Under the pieces are notes generated by a model. It had not been told where the DNA came from. It ran no database searches and was given only the letters and a program-made list of their open reading frames with translations. Both the position numbers and the translations under genes were made by a program. Positions 11,609 to 23,367 of a DNA stretch of 64,000 nt are shown one piece after another (the first letter of the stretch is position 1; each line of letters starts with the position of its first letter). This DNA comes from Hemileia vastatrix (taxonomy: Eukaryota > Basidiomycota > Pucciniomycetes > Pucciniales > Zaghouaniaceae), in NCBI GenBank assembly GCA_030280995.1, contig JASXTE010000015.1:27522501-27586500 (forward strand), given 5' to 3'.

Positions 11609-12413
11609 TGTCAGCCTAGGTATCCCCAGGACAGATTAATTCTTGTGCTCAAAATAAGATAACCTTAATTCATTAAGATTATAACTTAAAAATAAAGTTA
11701 AAATACATATATATATTGTTATAATACATATATATATAATCATTACACTATTATATGACTTATAGTAGTTTAAATAGTTTATCCAAAGTCTAATAATACT
11801 TATTAAGGTTTTAATGGAGTCATAATATACTTATCTTAAGTAATATTAAGTAATTATAGACATAAATTAGCTTATATGTATACATAAACCTCATATTCAG
11901 TGAAATATGTAATAATATGAGGTATATTTAGGTCTATAAGTGGGTTTACACCTCTTAATAGCCTATAAAATTTATTTTTATGCTTATTTTAGGTCATATG
12001 GACATATTCAGTGGACCCACAATTCCTACACAAGCATTTACACCTATTTCAGGCGCATATATCGAGTTTGGACAACCTAATCTGCTTCCTTTGATGGATT
12101 TTCATGGATTTATTGGTTGGGATATCATTACTGGGTCAATATGGATGCTTGGGGATATTATTTGGAGCTTGGAAAGTTAATTTGGTTCCTTTATATGCTT
12201 TGGGTTTCATTTTTTACTCTTTTGATGAGTCATTTTACCTGTTTCTCTATAGTGTCTGCTTTTATCTGTTTATTTTATTTATGGTATAGGTCTGTGGTAT
12301 CATTAATTGTGATGGAGGGTCCTTACCGGAAGTATGGGTGTTAAAAATTCTTTAAGTGGAAGCCATGGGGAGTTTATGGGCCCTCACATTGCTGTGATTT
12401 CCAGGGATAGCAG
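11609..12413 (+). repeat. Probable 3' LTR of P1
   Basis: It starts with TGTCAGCC directly after a polypurine tract, as an LTR should. The first 30 bases resemble the start of the solo LTR at 42725 (TGTCAGCCT, then CCAGGAC). The end is placed at GCAGTGACA (12405-12413), which pairs imperfectly with the start. A later end, up to about 12780, cannot be excluded. No second copy is in the window for comparison. Confidence 0.45.
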
Positions 12414-12804
12414 TGACATCATCTGGATTGAAGGTCTGTGCACTCCAGTGGACTTTGGTATAGATAAGGGAGGATTTTGACGGGTTATTAGACATTGCTT
12501 TCTTACAACACATTAAACAAACACTATTACAGATTTATTATAATATATAAATATATTAAAAAGCATTTATAAATTAATATTATTTTTATATAAGCTATAA
12601 TTATATTTTATTGATCTATTTACCACCACTAGCACGCATAAAAAACCAAGTATTGTGAGTTTATATTGAGAATAACTATTTTATTAGTCTTCCCCTGAGG
12701 TTTAATCACTAAATAATTTATCAATATGTAGTAGTTCCATTAATAATTACTAATATATCATACTTAGATACTATCACACACTGAAATCTTTGATCTTCCC
12801 CTCC
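12414..12804. other. Unassigned stretch between P1 and M1
   Basis: AT-rich DNA with no coding signal. The 3' LTR of M1 should lie here but is not recognisable, so M1 has lost its 3' end or P1 has replaced it. Confidence 0.35.
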
Positions 12805-15700
12805 TTTTGGGAAATAAATCACTATTGGATGTGTAGGGTTTTAAAAGATATATTGGAAAAAAAGGATGTTTTCTATCATATGAAGCTTACAAGATAGCTT
12901 AAACTGCATTTTAAACCACAATTCCTTTGAAAATATATGGACCTACAAATGGGTCTTTCAATTTGTTATTGCTTTGTAAATTGAAGTGGACTGTAGAAAT
13001 AAGTACTTCATCACACTTCTTAAAAGTGTATTCTTTACGGGATTTGTCCCATCTTGTCTTCTCATATTCAAAGGATTTTTCAATACATTATTGAAAATGA
13101 ATTCTACAAAGTTGTTTCATTTGAAGAAAAGATTTTACATCAGGATGTAAATCCAATTTAGGTATTTTATTATTGAGAATTTGGGCAGGAGTATTTGGGA
13201 CATATTCAAGCCAAAGCTCAAAAGGCTTTTTCTGAGTAACAGAATGAACAGTGCTATTATAAGAAAATTGCAAACCAGGAAGTAAGGTAACTTAATCATG
13301 AGTGAATATTTCATTGTCTTTGTACTCAAGGAAAAAGGCACAATATCTTCTTATCATGTCCTCTAAAGTCTGAATCATTCTTTCAGCTAATCCACCAGTT
13401 TGGGGGTGATGGGCAGTAGAAAATTTTAGATCACAGCCACAAACATCCATCAGAGACATCCAGAGTTCTGAAGTAAATTTAGGGTCTCTATCAGAGATTA
13501 TGGATTTAGGAAAACCAGAAGTATCACAAGAAAGCTAATTCTTTAGTGGAAAAATCCTTGTGAGTAGGGATAAATTTACATATTTTTGTGAATCTTTCCA
13601 GAATATTCCAACAAGATTTATAACTGTCTTTCCCAGAAATTGGTAATACTGTTACAAAGTCCATGTATATTATCTGCCATGGTACATCAGGAGGTTCAAT
13701 ATTTTTCATTAATCCTGCTCTTTTACCCATCAATCTTTTTGATTTTTGGTAAGAATCACAGAATTCAACATATAGTTTTGTGTCTTCAGACATATTAACC
13801 CACCAAGAAGTGTTTTTAATTCTTATTATTGTTTTTTAAAGATCAAAATGTCCGGCAAATATGTCATCATGGCAAATTTTCAAGATGATCTCTTTCATAT
13901 GAGAAGGAATAACAATAACATTACTCAACTTTATTCTATAATATAGATATCCTTCATAAATTTAAAATTTACCTTTTTCCAAAGCCTTCTGGTACTTTGA
14001 TGGAAGAGTATTAATTAATGCTTGTATTGTAGCATTCTTTGGATCATTTAATATGGTACAAAAATTTTTTAAGTCAGTTTCCATATCATATGAATCCAGA
14101 ATAAGCTGTAATAGCTCTTCCTCTATATCAACCACATATATCCCATGAATATGAATAATTTCATCTTCAGGATCATATGAGGGATTTGAATCATCATTTG
14201 GAAAAGGTAACCGTGATAAAATTTCTACATTTGAGTGAAAAATACCAGCCCTATGAATTATTGTCATCCTCCCTCTGTATTCTTGGACAGCTAACTGCCA
14301 TCTGAACATATTTCTGTTAGGTATTTTTAAAATTTAAGAGAGATTTAACTGCACTGCAATCAGTGACAAGCTCAAACTTCTGATCATACAGATAATAATT
14401 TAGCTTCTCTAGAGCCCACACTACTGCTAAACACTCTAGTTGAGTGGCACCATATTTCAATTCACTATTTCTCAAGGTTATTGAAATATAACAAATTACT
14501 AATTCTGATAATTTATCATTCATCACTTGTTTTTGATGGAGGGCAGCACCAAGACCAATAAAACTGGAATCAGTGTATAAATCAAATTGTTGATTAGGGT
14601 CAGGTAAAGCAAGAATTGGTGCTGACATTAAAAAATGTTTCATAGTGTCAAATGCTCTTTGTCTTTCACTGTTCCAGACAAAAGCAACATCTTTCCTAGT
14701 CAATTGAGTAAAGGGTAGTGCTATGACTTGGTAATTGTTAATATATTGTCTATAGTATCCACACATTCCCAAAAAACTCTGGAGCTCGCCAACTGTGGTA
14801 GGAGCCTTCACCTGTTATATGGCTGCCACTTTGTTTTGGTCAACACATATCTGTAAGCCTGAGACAACATGTAAAAGCACTTTTAAGGAATGAAAACGAA
14901 ATTTTCATTTCATCAAAGCAAGTGTCATATTTATCTCATCCATCTTATGGAAAACATTACACAAGTGATTAAGATGGTCCTAAAATGTTTTAGAGAATAT
15001 AATGATATCATCAATATAAACCATCAGCCATACTTTAATTATTTCTTGATGGAATGTGTTATACATAAATTTTTGAAAAACTGCAGGGGAATTTTTAGGG
15101 TCAAATAGCATCCTAATATACTTATAAATACCCATATGAGTAGCAATCATCAGAAAATTCTGAGAATTCTTCTCAAAAGGTACCTGAAGATATCCCTTGT
15201 TACCATCCAAACAGCTGATATAATTAGCACCTTGTAGGGTAGCATGTATAGAGCTAATTCTGGGTAAAGGATAGATATCATCAACAACATAAGTTTTCAA
15301 TGATCTATAATCACCACATAACCTGGCTTTATATTTCTCATAAGAAATTAGGACAGGTGAGATAACATAATGTTTAGGTTTTTCAACTACCTTTTCAATA
15401 ATATTTATTTTTAAAAGGGTAGAGATATTTTCTTCAATATCTTTTCTCTTTGTTGGAGAAGCAGGATAAGGCTTCTTCTTTAAACTAAGTGTTATTTCAG
15501 TTAATGGTAAAGATAATGAAAGCTTCATTTCCTCTTTTACCAATCCTAATTTATGTGACCCATGATCAAAGGCCATAGGAAAAGGTATTATCAATTTAAT
15601 GATGGAATCTTTATCCTCACCAGAAAGTTGTTCTCCAAAAGAAGCATTGTCAATTTCAGACACAAGAGCAGGCAATTATTTTGTAGATCTTCCTTAATAT
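12805..15700 (-). pseudogene. M1 pol: reverse transcriptase, RNase H, integrase (broken)
   Basis: Reading leftwards, RT at 15675-14980 shows KKKPYPASPTKRKDIEENI, ARLCGDYRSLKT and the catalytic WLMVYIDDIIIFSKTF. RNase H at 14811-14317 shows LYTDSSFIGLGAALHQKQ, ATQLECLAVVWALEK and ELVTDCSAVKSLL. A linker follows at 14309-13962. Integrase at 13793-13380 has MDFVTVLPISG, with its first Asp kept, and a C-terminal GPF-type segment lies near 12950. The frame breaks around 14980-14811, 14317, 13960 and 13520. RT and RNase H look the least damaged. The gene stops abruptly at 12805 before any chromodomain. Confidence 0.85.
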
Positions 15701-15768
15701 TGAACTACAGCATGACTTGCATTCAATCCTGGTGTTAATAATTTTTTGGGGGAGGAAATTTTAAATTT

Positions 15769-16257
15769 TCACTTCCGATACATCCCCATTGTGAAGAATT
15801 GGTTTGAAGGATCGAATTTAATTCCATATTTGGTTAAAATGAAATTTCCCACAATGAACAAACTACTCAAGTTATCATTTTTAATGACAACAAAATAACA
15901 TATAGCTCTTACAAAATCATGGTTATATTTGAAAAATACTGTGGCTTTGTATTTACCAATGGTGGATAAAACAGAGCCATTACCTCTCCATTTCTCAGAG
16001 ATAATAGGCATATGTTTTGATTTATAATTTTGGTCCACTGAATCAAGTGCTTTTTCAGATACTACACTTCCTCCAGCTCTAGAAGCTAAGACAACCTCAA
16101 TGTTTTTTCCATTGATAAAGACTGGTGCCTTGAGAGGGGTAATAATAATTGAACTGTCCTCAAGGTTTTTTTTGATCTCAGCATCCTCTACTGTAGATAA
16201 GTCATTATTCTCAATATTAATATTATTCAAATAATGAATATCCTCTTCCAGCATCAA
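15769..16257 (-). pseudogene. M1 protease domain (catalytic motif lost)
   Basis: An open stretch of 162 codons is homologous to the protease regions of M2 and M3. Where the relatives have a D-x-G-A-G-G motif before SVV, this copy reads ASRAGGSVV, so the catalytic aspartate is changed. The rest is well conserved: INGKNIEVVL upstream, and MPIISEKWRGNGSVLSTIG and IVGNFILTKYGI downstream. Retropepsin dimers cut the polyprotein, and this copy could not. It lies between the gag zinc finger and RT, as is usual. Confidence 0.7.
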
Positions 16258-18615
16258 AATTTCCTGATGAGATTCATATTAAATATTGCTGTCACAATCA
16301 CTTGAAGTATCATCCAGTGCTATTGTGTCATCAGCATGTTCCTCTGTCTGTTCAACAAAATTTATCTTCTTTTCACAAAAATGGCCTTTCTTCCAAGGCT
16401 TTCTGCATTTGAAGCAAGTGTTTGTTGCATACTTTTTGGGTGCAATAGGGGCAGAAGGTTTACCAACCTTTTCCAGAGGTTTTGGTTGGTAATTGGGGGG
16501 TTTCTCCAATGGAGTTCTAGGAATGAATTTTCTAGAATCATACTTTTTGTTTAGAAGGATCTCATTACAAGTATTGATGAAGGAAGAAGGTTTTCTTGAG
16601 AACTCAGTCCTAGCAACTATCAAGTCTCTCAAAGACATAGGTAATTTATATAGGATCCTGTATTTCCATTATTCAAACCTCATATTTGGGTCCATTGTCC
16701 TCAAGATTTTCTAAAGTTTCATCAGGAGCTCAATGGGTTTTTCAGTAGAAAAGCTATATTTAGTTTCTTCATACTGCCTTTGTTGAGCTATCCCAAACTT
16801 TGAACCACCAAATTGTGCTTTAATTAATCTTTTCCAATATTCACATGAGTAGTCATTTTTATCCAAGAGAACAGACTCATACCACATTAGGGCCACATTG
16901 GTAAATAAAGAAATTATTTTTGACACAATTTCCTCATCTGGGAGTTTTTAAGAATTTTTAAATATATCAATCCTGCAAATGAACTGTTTCCAATCAAAGG
17001 AAGAGTCACCATCAAATTTTAGATATTGGTCTAGTTTTGGCCAATTCTTTGATTTGAAGTAGTCTCCTTATTACACGCTTTTTTCTGAGTGAGAAGAAGC
17101 TATAACTTCTCCAATTGGGCAGCAATTTTATTGTTTAATCATTCTGTGGATGATCCAAGTGCATTATCAATTTTTGATGGAAACTCAGTGATATCAACAG
17201 GTATTTCTGGAACTAATTTTACTTTGGATGAAGTAGGAACAGGTAAAATTAGGCTATCCTGCACCACATGTTCTTTCAAAGAAATGTCAGAAAACTTTTG
17301 ATCACGTAACAATTAATTTAATTTCTCTTCAATGATTGTTAGCCTAGTCTTTACTCTTGGAATACTAGATAAACTCTCATTGATGGTTGCAAAAGATAAC
17401 TGTTTCTTATTTTGTAAAGATGAATAATGATTGCTCAATCTTTTTCAGTTCATCTTATGTCACTCTATCTCCTGGAAACAGATGGACACAGTATCTTTTA
17501 ATTTAGACAAATTATTCTTGATATTTTGCCATAAAGCAACTTTCTTTTCGTGAGTTACTTTTTAATGAAACAAATCAACAGAAACTCTTTGTAACTCACT
17601 CTTAAATGATTGATAACCCTGTTCAGTGAACAAACTATTATATTTCTGAGTCAATTTTATGTTTTTCATAATATGATTTTATTTAGCAATAATATCCCTC
17701 AAATATTCATCATTAATGTTAGCTACATCTGGAGTATTTCTAAATAGGGAAACAGAATAACTTTCCAGATTCTTATAAAACTCAGGTTCAAGTGTCTCAT
17801 CAATAATAGCCATATCAGGATTTATCATTGATGTAGCAATCAATACCAAAAGATTAGATACATTAGAATATTGAGCAATTTTCTACTACTCTCAGCCTCT
17901 ACTGGTCTCACAGTCTCATTTCCTCTTCCGGAATTACCTGAAGGAACTGAATCAACAACAAGAAATGGTACTTGAGATTCAATAGAGGGGCTTACCATAG
18001 CTTGGGCAAGAATTGAATGTGATTTTTTTTCTTTTTCTTCATCCTTGATAGGGGTGAGGAGGTTGGGGGTTGAATTGATTGGTTCTTGAAGGACCTGCCT
18101 GAGGTACTTGTTTCTGTTGATGTTGGGATAGATAATCCCACTGGGTGGTCAGCCAATCCCACTGCCACTTTGAGACTTCCACCTTTTCTTGTTGCTGGGG
18201 AGTCAATTGTGGAAGGGCTTTTGGGGGATGGGGAGGTTTCTTTTTCTCTTGAAGAAAGGTTTTTATTTTTCTTACCTTGTCTTCTAGAGATTTTGTTCTT
18301 GACATCAACTTGAGATCTTCTGACCTCAATTCCTTGATGTGGGTGGAGAGATTGCTGACTTGTTGATTCAAGGGCATCTTTTTTATTTTGAAGCCTTTTG
18401 GAAGCTCTTCTGGGGGGTTGCTTGAAGGATTACATTCCTGAGAAGTTGTCTCCACTAATATCTCTATCTCTTGCATCTTCACATCCTGATTGGTCCAGTA
18501 ATTGATTAATTTGAGCCAGGTTTGTAGTCAAAGGAGAAATTACAGAAGAAGCTTCATCATAATCAATTAAATCTAGCTCCTCATCATGGCCATCACAAGC
18601 ACCTTTGTCAGTCAT
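16258..18615 (-). pseudogene. M1 gag (broken)
   Basis: The ATG is at 18615 (MTDKGACDGHDEE). The main frame continues with stops at about 18430, in 17040-17900 and near 16711. The N-terminal part is acidic and then basic and Ser-rich. The middle part matches M3, where helical segments precede a conserved DGDSSSDWKQF-type region. The C-terminal part at about 16638-16279 carries the zinc finger NTCFKCRKPWKKGHFC (CX2CX7HXC), the short form common in chromovirus Gag proteins. Gag packages the RNA in the cytoplasm. An A-run near 18022-18029 is one base shorter than in M3 and shifts the frame. Confidence 0.75.
18039..18476 (-). CDS. Overlapping open frame in the M1 gag N-terminal region
   Basis: An uninterrupted frame of 145 codons starts at an ATG at 18476 (MQEIEILVETTSQE) and ends at TGA before 18039. 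It is shifted by one base relative to the gag frame that starts at 18615. The sequence has a predicted coiled-coil-like stretch (LKLMSRTKSLEDKVRKIK), then a Pro/Gln-rich stretch, then KWQWDWL, and ends with PQPPHPYQG. The same frame, at the same offset, is recognisable in M3 (45376-45813) and in the more distant M2. Whether it is a separate small protein, or the true start of a frameshifted Gag, cannot be decided from sequence alone. Confidence 0.5.
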   Translation of the reverse strand: MQEIEILVETTSQECNPSSNPPEELPKGFKIKKMPLNQQVSNLSTHIKELRSEDLKLMSRTKSLEDKVRKIKTFLQEKKKPPHPPKALPQLTPQQQEKVEVSKWQWDWLTTQWDYLSQHQQKQVPQAGPSRTNQFNPQPPHPYQG

Positions 18616-18699
18616 AATTGTAGTTAACCTATACTGATAGAATGAAGTATTTAATCAGTTATTATTTTTACTTTATTTAAGAAAAATAAGGAAAAAAAT

Positions 18700-19230
18700 T
18701 AATATATAAGTAATTATCAGGATTTTGTAATCTACTGGAATAATTAGAATATAATGTTTTTCAGGACAAAGAATCAACTGAAATAATAATTAAAATTTTA
18801 TTAATTAATATAGAGTAATTGTATAACCAGGAATAAAATAAATCAACTGATATAGTAAAATAATTTAGTAATTAGTAATGTATATGTTGATAATTATCAG
18901 GATTAGAAGTCAACTGATGAATTTAATTACCAGTACTTAATGTCAACTGAAAATAATTTTAATTACCAGGAATTAATTTCAACTGAAATAATTTAATTAC
19001 CAGGACTTATTTTCAACTGAAATAATTTTAATGTAATCAATTCAATTAATTTTTAAATATTATGAATTTACTGGCAGGACAATTTGTCAACTGAAACAAT
19101 TATTTAAAATATTAATTATCAGGACAGAAGTCAACTGAAATAATTAAAAAAATTTAATATAATTAATATAATTTTTTATATGACTTCTAGGACTAAAAAA
19201 AATATAGTTCTATCTTGGTCAACTATGAAA
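18700..19230 (-). repeat. Leader repeat array of M1, about ten units
   Basis: About ten irregularly spaced units share, on the plus strand, CAGGA(C/T), 5-9 variable bases, then TCAACTGAAATAATT. On the coding (minus) strand each unit reads AATTATTTCAGTTGA, then TCCTGG. They lie between the 5' LTR and the gag ATG. The same units in the same order occur in M3 at about 46055-46560. The role is unknown; packaging, splicing or translational control are possible. Confidence 0.75.
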
Positions 19231-19577
19231 AAAAATATTTTATTTACCAGGCACCTCCCCCTGTAAAATGAGCAAGTTAATGCTACTTACAGAGTGCTGA
19301 GTAAAAAAGATATACATAGACAATGAAATGTGCAAAGTGACCCACAAATAGTAATTAATATAATTACCACAGTTATATATGACTATTTCCACTATATGAA
19401 CTTAAGTTTTTGAGCGCAGTTCAATTCCCGGTTGAAGCCATAAAATGAGTCACCTGGTTGATGATGTTTGTTGTTTTTGTCGTCTACTTGTCCTACTGGT
19501 ACCTTGTTGATGATAGTTCCTCAGTTGCAGCCTTCAAGATATCAATGCGCTGTTGACAATTCGGAAAGGGCCTCAAG
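19231..19577 (-). other. M1 leader between the LTR and the repeat array
   Basis: Noncoding leader, also conserved in M3. It contains a motif resembling a tRNA T-arm and 3' end on the plus strand (GGTTCAATTCCCGGTTG in M3, one mismatch here near 19409). The bases next to the LTR (CTTGAG on the minus strand) would be the primer-binding site, but I cannot match them to a tRNA. Confidence 0.4.
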
Positions 19578-20380
19578 TGTTGAAGGGTCCTGATGGTCTA
19601 GAAGATTTTCATGGAGGCCCAACGGCGGTGATAGGTGAGCTCTTGGGGTTTCAAAGTCAAAGGTAAATTTGGGTTATCTTTTGTTTTATTTACTCAATTT
19701 CGAAGAGGTAAAAAATTTAAAAATATTATTATAATTAGAGGTTTAGAATTACATGGTAGTAAGTACTGAAATAATAAATAGTAGTAATGTTTTAATAAAA
19801 TAATTAGTGAGAAATGATTGATCAAAAACAACCAGAAAGGGAGGCCTTATATAGGCAAAGGAGAGACAAAGCACAGAATTAAAATTTCCAAATAAAAGTT
19901 TATGAGAGAGAAGGAATTTTCCAGAAGAAGGAATATTTCAAATATTAAGAATTTTCTATAAGGAATGTTTTAAAATATTTTATTTACAGTATATGTCAAA
20001 AGAATTTGATTTATTTAAAAATTCTGTTAATTGTCGTTTTTAAATAAGTCATTTGATTTTGTTGTATATATTTATTTTAATTTTTAAATTGTATTTCAAA
20101 TATTAAATTTTATTTTAATATTGAATTGTATTTTAATATTTTTTATATTTTCTTTAAATTTTCATTGAGCATGGAGTTGGAAAATAAAATAAAATATATT
20201 GGACAATTAATAAGAATATTATTTTTAACTAATTTTACTTATTTGTAACTAGTTAATTTTTTACAAGTAAATTTGAAGTAATTATAATAAAATTAATAAT
20301 AATATGTAATATAAAGGAGTGGCTGCATCACAGGAAATAATTAATTTTTTTACTGGGTGATTTAAGCAGCCTGGCTGACA
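19578..20380 (-). repeat. 5' LTR of M1 (803 bp)
   Basis: On the minus strand it begins TGTCAGCCAGGC at 20380 and ends CCCTTCAACA at 19578, giving TG...CA ends. It has the same layout as the two M3 LTRs but is distinct in sequence. It contains a TATA box at about 19846-19857 (minus strand CCTATATAAGGCC) directed toward gag. Confidence 0.8.
19846..19857 (-). promoter_or_regulatory. TATA box in the M1 LTR
   Basis: The minus strand reads CCTATATAAGGC. The same position in the M2 LTRs reads CCTATAAAAAGGCC. This is the likely U3 promoter. Confidence 0.5.
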
Positions 20381-21832
20381 AAAACTGAATATATTGATTA
20401 TTTTTTACCTTATAAATATAATTTTTTCAATGATCTACTGAAAAACTTTAATTCATATGGGAATATTTATTATTTGACCTAAAAAAAAGTTAAACCTCCA
20501 TTTGACCTTATCCTTCTGAAATTTATATTTTTAATTTTTAACTTCTCTATTTTTTAATGTTTACATTTTTGTTGTTTATCTATTATTGATATTGTTTACT
20601 TAACTAATTTTGATAAACAGAATATTATGGTTTTCTTGATCTTACAATTTTATTCATAGTAATTACTTTGAAGAAATTATTGATTTTTTAGAAAAAATTT
20701 GATAAACACAAAGTAATTTTCTTGATAATTTTAATTTGATGTCTATCATTCTATACTTTTTTTGTAACTTTAATTTTCTATTGCTTAAGTTTCTATAACT
20801 ATCATAGATTTTATGATTTATTTGATATAAATAATTTATTTGAAGTTTAAAAATATTATTATTAATTTACTTTACTAATTTTGATTTCATTAAATAGTTC
20901 TTGCAATTTTTTTATATTTTTGCTTTAAGGCTTTTGTTTTTTTTGTTTTTTTTGGGGTATTTATTATTTTGATGAGTTTAATAAAATTTAAAATTTAAAT
21001 CAATTAGGTTAATTTTATGTCTTAATAATTTTGATAATTTATTCTAATATTTTGAAAAGTTTCATTTAATAATTATAATTAATTTTTAAATTTTTTAAAT
21101 TGTATTATTTGTTAATTTTTAAGATTTTTTGGTGATTTATTTTGAAATTATTGATTTTTATGATTTTAAGGGTTTTTATGATAATTTTGCAATTTTTATG
21201 ATTTTAATAAATATTTAAATTTTTCAGATCTATTGAGGTTATCAAGATTTATAACATTTATACAATTTATTTACTTTTTAAATTTATATAATTTATATAA
21301 TAATAATAATTATTATTATTTTATCACTTTATTTTTATGGTTTTTATGAATTTTTCTTTTCTTCATTTTTTAATTTTTTAATTTCAATGATTTTTTAAAA
21401 AAATTTAAAATTATAATTTTTTACGTTTTCATTTTCACTTTTTTCATTTTGTTGATTTTTATGATTTTATTTTTATTTTTTTTATTTTTTTATTTTTTAT
21501 TTTTTTGAAGATTTGATCTTTGATTTTTATGATTTTTATGATTTTTTTTAATTTTTGTTTTCATTTTTTTCATTTTTTTCATTTTTATGACTTTTTTGAT
21601 TTTTTGATTTTGATGTATATGATGAAGACTATGATTTTCTGAATTATATAATTTTTTTACTCAATTTTTTTCTTATTTATTTAAAGATTTTTTTTATATT
21701 GATTGATTTTCTTCAAGTTGATGCAATTTTTTGAATACACTTAGAGGGCTACAGTTGGATACTCAATATTATGTTGCATATTGCATAGATATGTTGGTCA
21801 TGAGAAATATACATTTGCCCTCATAAATTTTG
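20381..21832. other. AT-rich low-complexity stretch
   Basis: Long runs of T with repeated TTTTTATGATTTT-like words between about 21100 and 21700. I see no coding frame, promoter or terminal repeat. It probably reflects old decayed DNA. Confidence 0.6.
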
Positions 21833-22600
21833 ACTTTTGACTATTACATTGGAGGACAAAAATAATGTAACATTTAATTGTTAATAATTTTTCAGTGTGC
21901 AGCTTGGTTGATGCGAGCTTCCCCTATCTGTCATTGAACATGTAAATCATTAATGCAGAAAACAATTGGTTTCTTAACATACATTGATTATCTCATGTTT
22001 TGTTTTAGAAAACAGCCTTTCTTTTGCCAAACATCTAAGGGAATAGTGGTTTTTTGTTGAGAAATTTTTGAAGTGAGCATGACAAAGTCAAGTTTTTGCT
22101 GCACTCCATTTGTTTAACAAAGTATACAGGGGATTGTTCAAATCTCATGAATTAGAAAAATTTGTGAAATTTTACATGTACAATAATCATGTATCTAATG
22201 GTGTGTTAGTCTATTTTGACTATTACCTGGGGGGAAAAAAATGATGTAACATTTAATTTTTGATTATTTCTTAGTGAATGGCTTGGTTGATGTGAGTTGC
22301 CCTTATCTGTCATTGAAAATGTAAATTAAAAATTCAGAAAACAATTGGTTTCTTAGCAACCATTTATTATCTCAAGTTTTGTTAAAGAAGATAGCCTTTC
22401 TTTTTTCCAAACACCTTAGGGAATAGTGTTTTTTTGTTGAACAATTTTGAAGTGAGCATTACATAGTTCAGTTTTTGCTGCATTTCGTTTGTTTAACAAA
22501 GTATGCTGAGGAATGTTCAAATCTCATGAGCCATAACTATTTGTGCAATTTTGCATGTTCAATAATTATGTAGCTTATGGTATGCTATTCCATCATTTTC
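21833..22600 (+). repeat. Tandem duplication of a 380-bp unit (two copies)
   Basis: Anchor words repeat at a distance of about 379 bases: GACTATTAC at 21839 and 22218, then TTGGTTGATG, ACAATTGGTTTCTTA, GGGAATAGTG, AAGTGAGCAT and GTTTAACAAAGTAT in the same order. The copies differ by many point changes and small indels. No open frame runs through either copy. Confidence 0.8.
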
Positions 22601-23367
22601 TAGGCATATGCCATGCTATTATTTTTGATGTAAATGTTTTAATGATATTTATTTTCTTACCAAAGGTGATTTAGGAATTTTCAGGGAAGAGATGAAAATT
22701 TCTCAAGATAAAGAGAAGGATGGTGTAGAAAAAAAGATCAGTGACAGATTGAGGTAAGATGGATGAAAGGTGTTGAAGCAAGAGGGAGAAAGAAAGAGGC
22801 AGCATGAGGGGAAAGAGGAGGAGTTGGAGTAGGATATTAAGGGAGTATAGAAAAACTTAAGTAGAGCCTCATGATGGAGATAGAATACAAACTATACATA
22901 ATGATACATTTGACATGGGGAAGTTGATGATTTCATTAATATGTGAACAGCATCTAACTAAGAGGGTGATAAGGATAATTCATGATAAAAACAATAAAAT
23001 AAAACAAATCAATCATGAAGATTTAGGAGAAGCAGGATATATGAGCAAGGGACAGGAGATGTAACAAAAGAAGATGTTAACATCAGACAAACAAAAGAAT
23101 CAAGGGCTATAAAATGGTTACTTCTAGAGTCATTCCCTTGGCCCTAAAAGTGTCATTCTATGTTTTGTCACAGAAATGCACCCATGAATGGAATAGGATC
23201 CAAAAAAACTGAACTTGACACCTAGTTCATGTATTTTTACCCATGTGGTTTCTTTTGAAATTTAAGATTCTCTTGTGCAACTTTGACTTTACCTAGAGTG
23301 TTAAGAAATATTAAAAAGAAATAATTAAAAGGCAGACTAAATTATCAAGAAGTATCCTATCACTTAC
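22601..23367. other. Purine-rich stretch without recognised gene
   Basis: The bases at about 22680-23100 are rich in A and G on the plus strand. A short frame (GDLGIFREEMKISQDKEKDG) breaks soon after. I can assign no family. Confidence 0.4.

Larger units (their letters stand above)
8461..12413 (+). mobile_element. Decayed Ty3/gypsy chromovirus fragment P1
   Basis: Pol-type remnants run in plus orientation from the region before RT to the integrase tail. They are followed by a purine-rich tract (TGAGGGAG, about 11601-11608) and an LTR start TGTCAGCC at 11609. Gag, protease and the 5' LTR are absent. The proteins are close relatives of M1, M2 and M3, but the copy lies in the opposite orientation. 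The right end is uncertain. Confidence 0.75.
12805..20380 (-). mobile_element. Decayed Ty3/gypsy chromovirus M1
   Basis: In minus-strand order it holds a 5' LTR (19578-20380), a repeat-rich leader, gag (from 18615), a zinc finger, protease, RT, RNase H and integrase, ending at about 12805 inside the integrase tail. It is very similar to M3, including the untranslated leader. The 3' LTR is missing. Stops and frameshifts are scattered over all coding parts. The 5 bases following the 5' LTR are AAAAC, and no partner duplication is found. Confidence 0.85.

Noticed and set aside
12104..12344. Hydrophobic plus-strand frames in the P1 LTR
   Set aside because: Three overlapping frames of similar length in T-rich LTR sequence, with no conserved motif.
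16286..16714. Plus-strand open frames opposite M1 gag
   Set aside because: They are reverse-strand shadows of the zinc-finger region, and the equivalents in M3 persist only because the DNA is nearly identical.
19405..19445. A tRNA gene
   Set aside because: Only a T-arm-like 3' half is present, with no anticodon arm, no D-arm and an imperfect T-stem.
21100..21700. Repeated TTTTTATGATTTT words as a possible CRISPR or satellite
   Set aside because: Word lengths and spacing are irregular with no spacer structure. It is low-complexity AT DNA.
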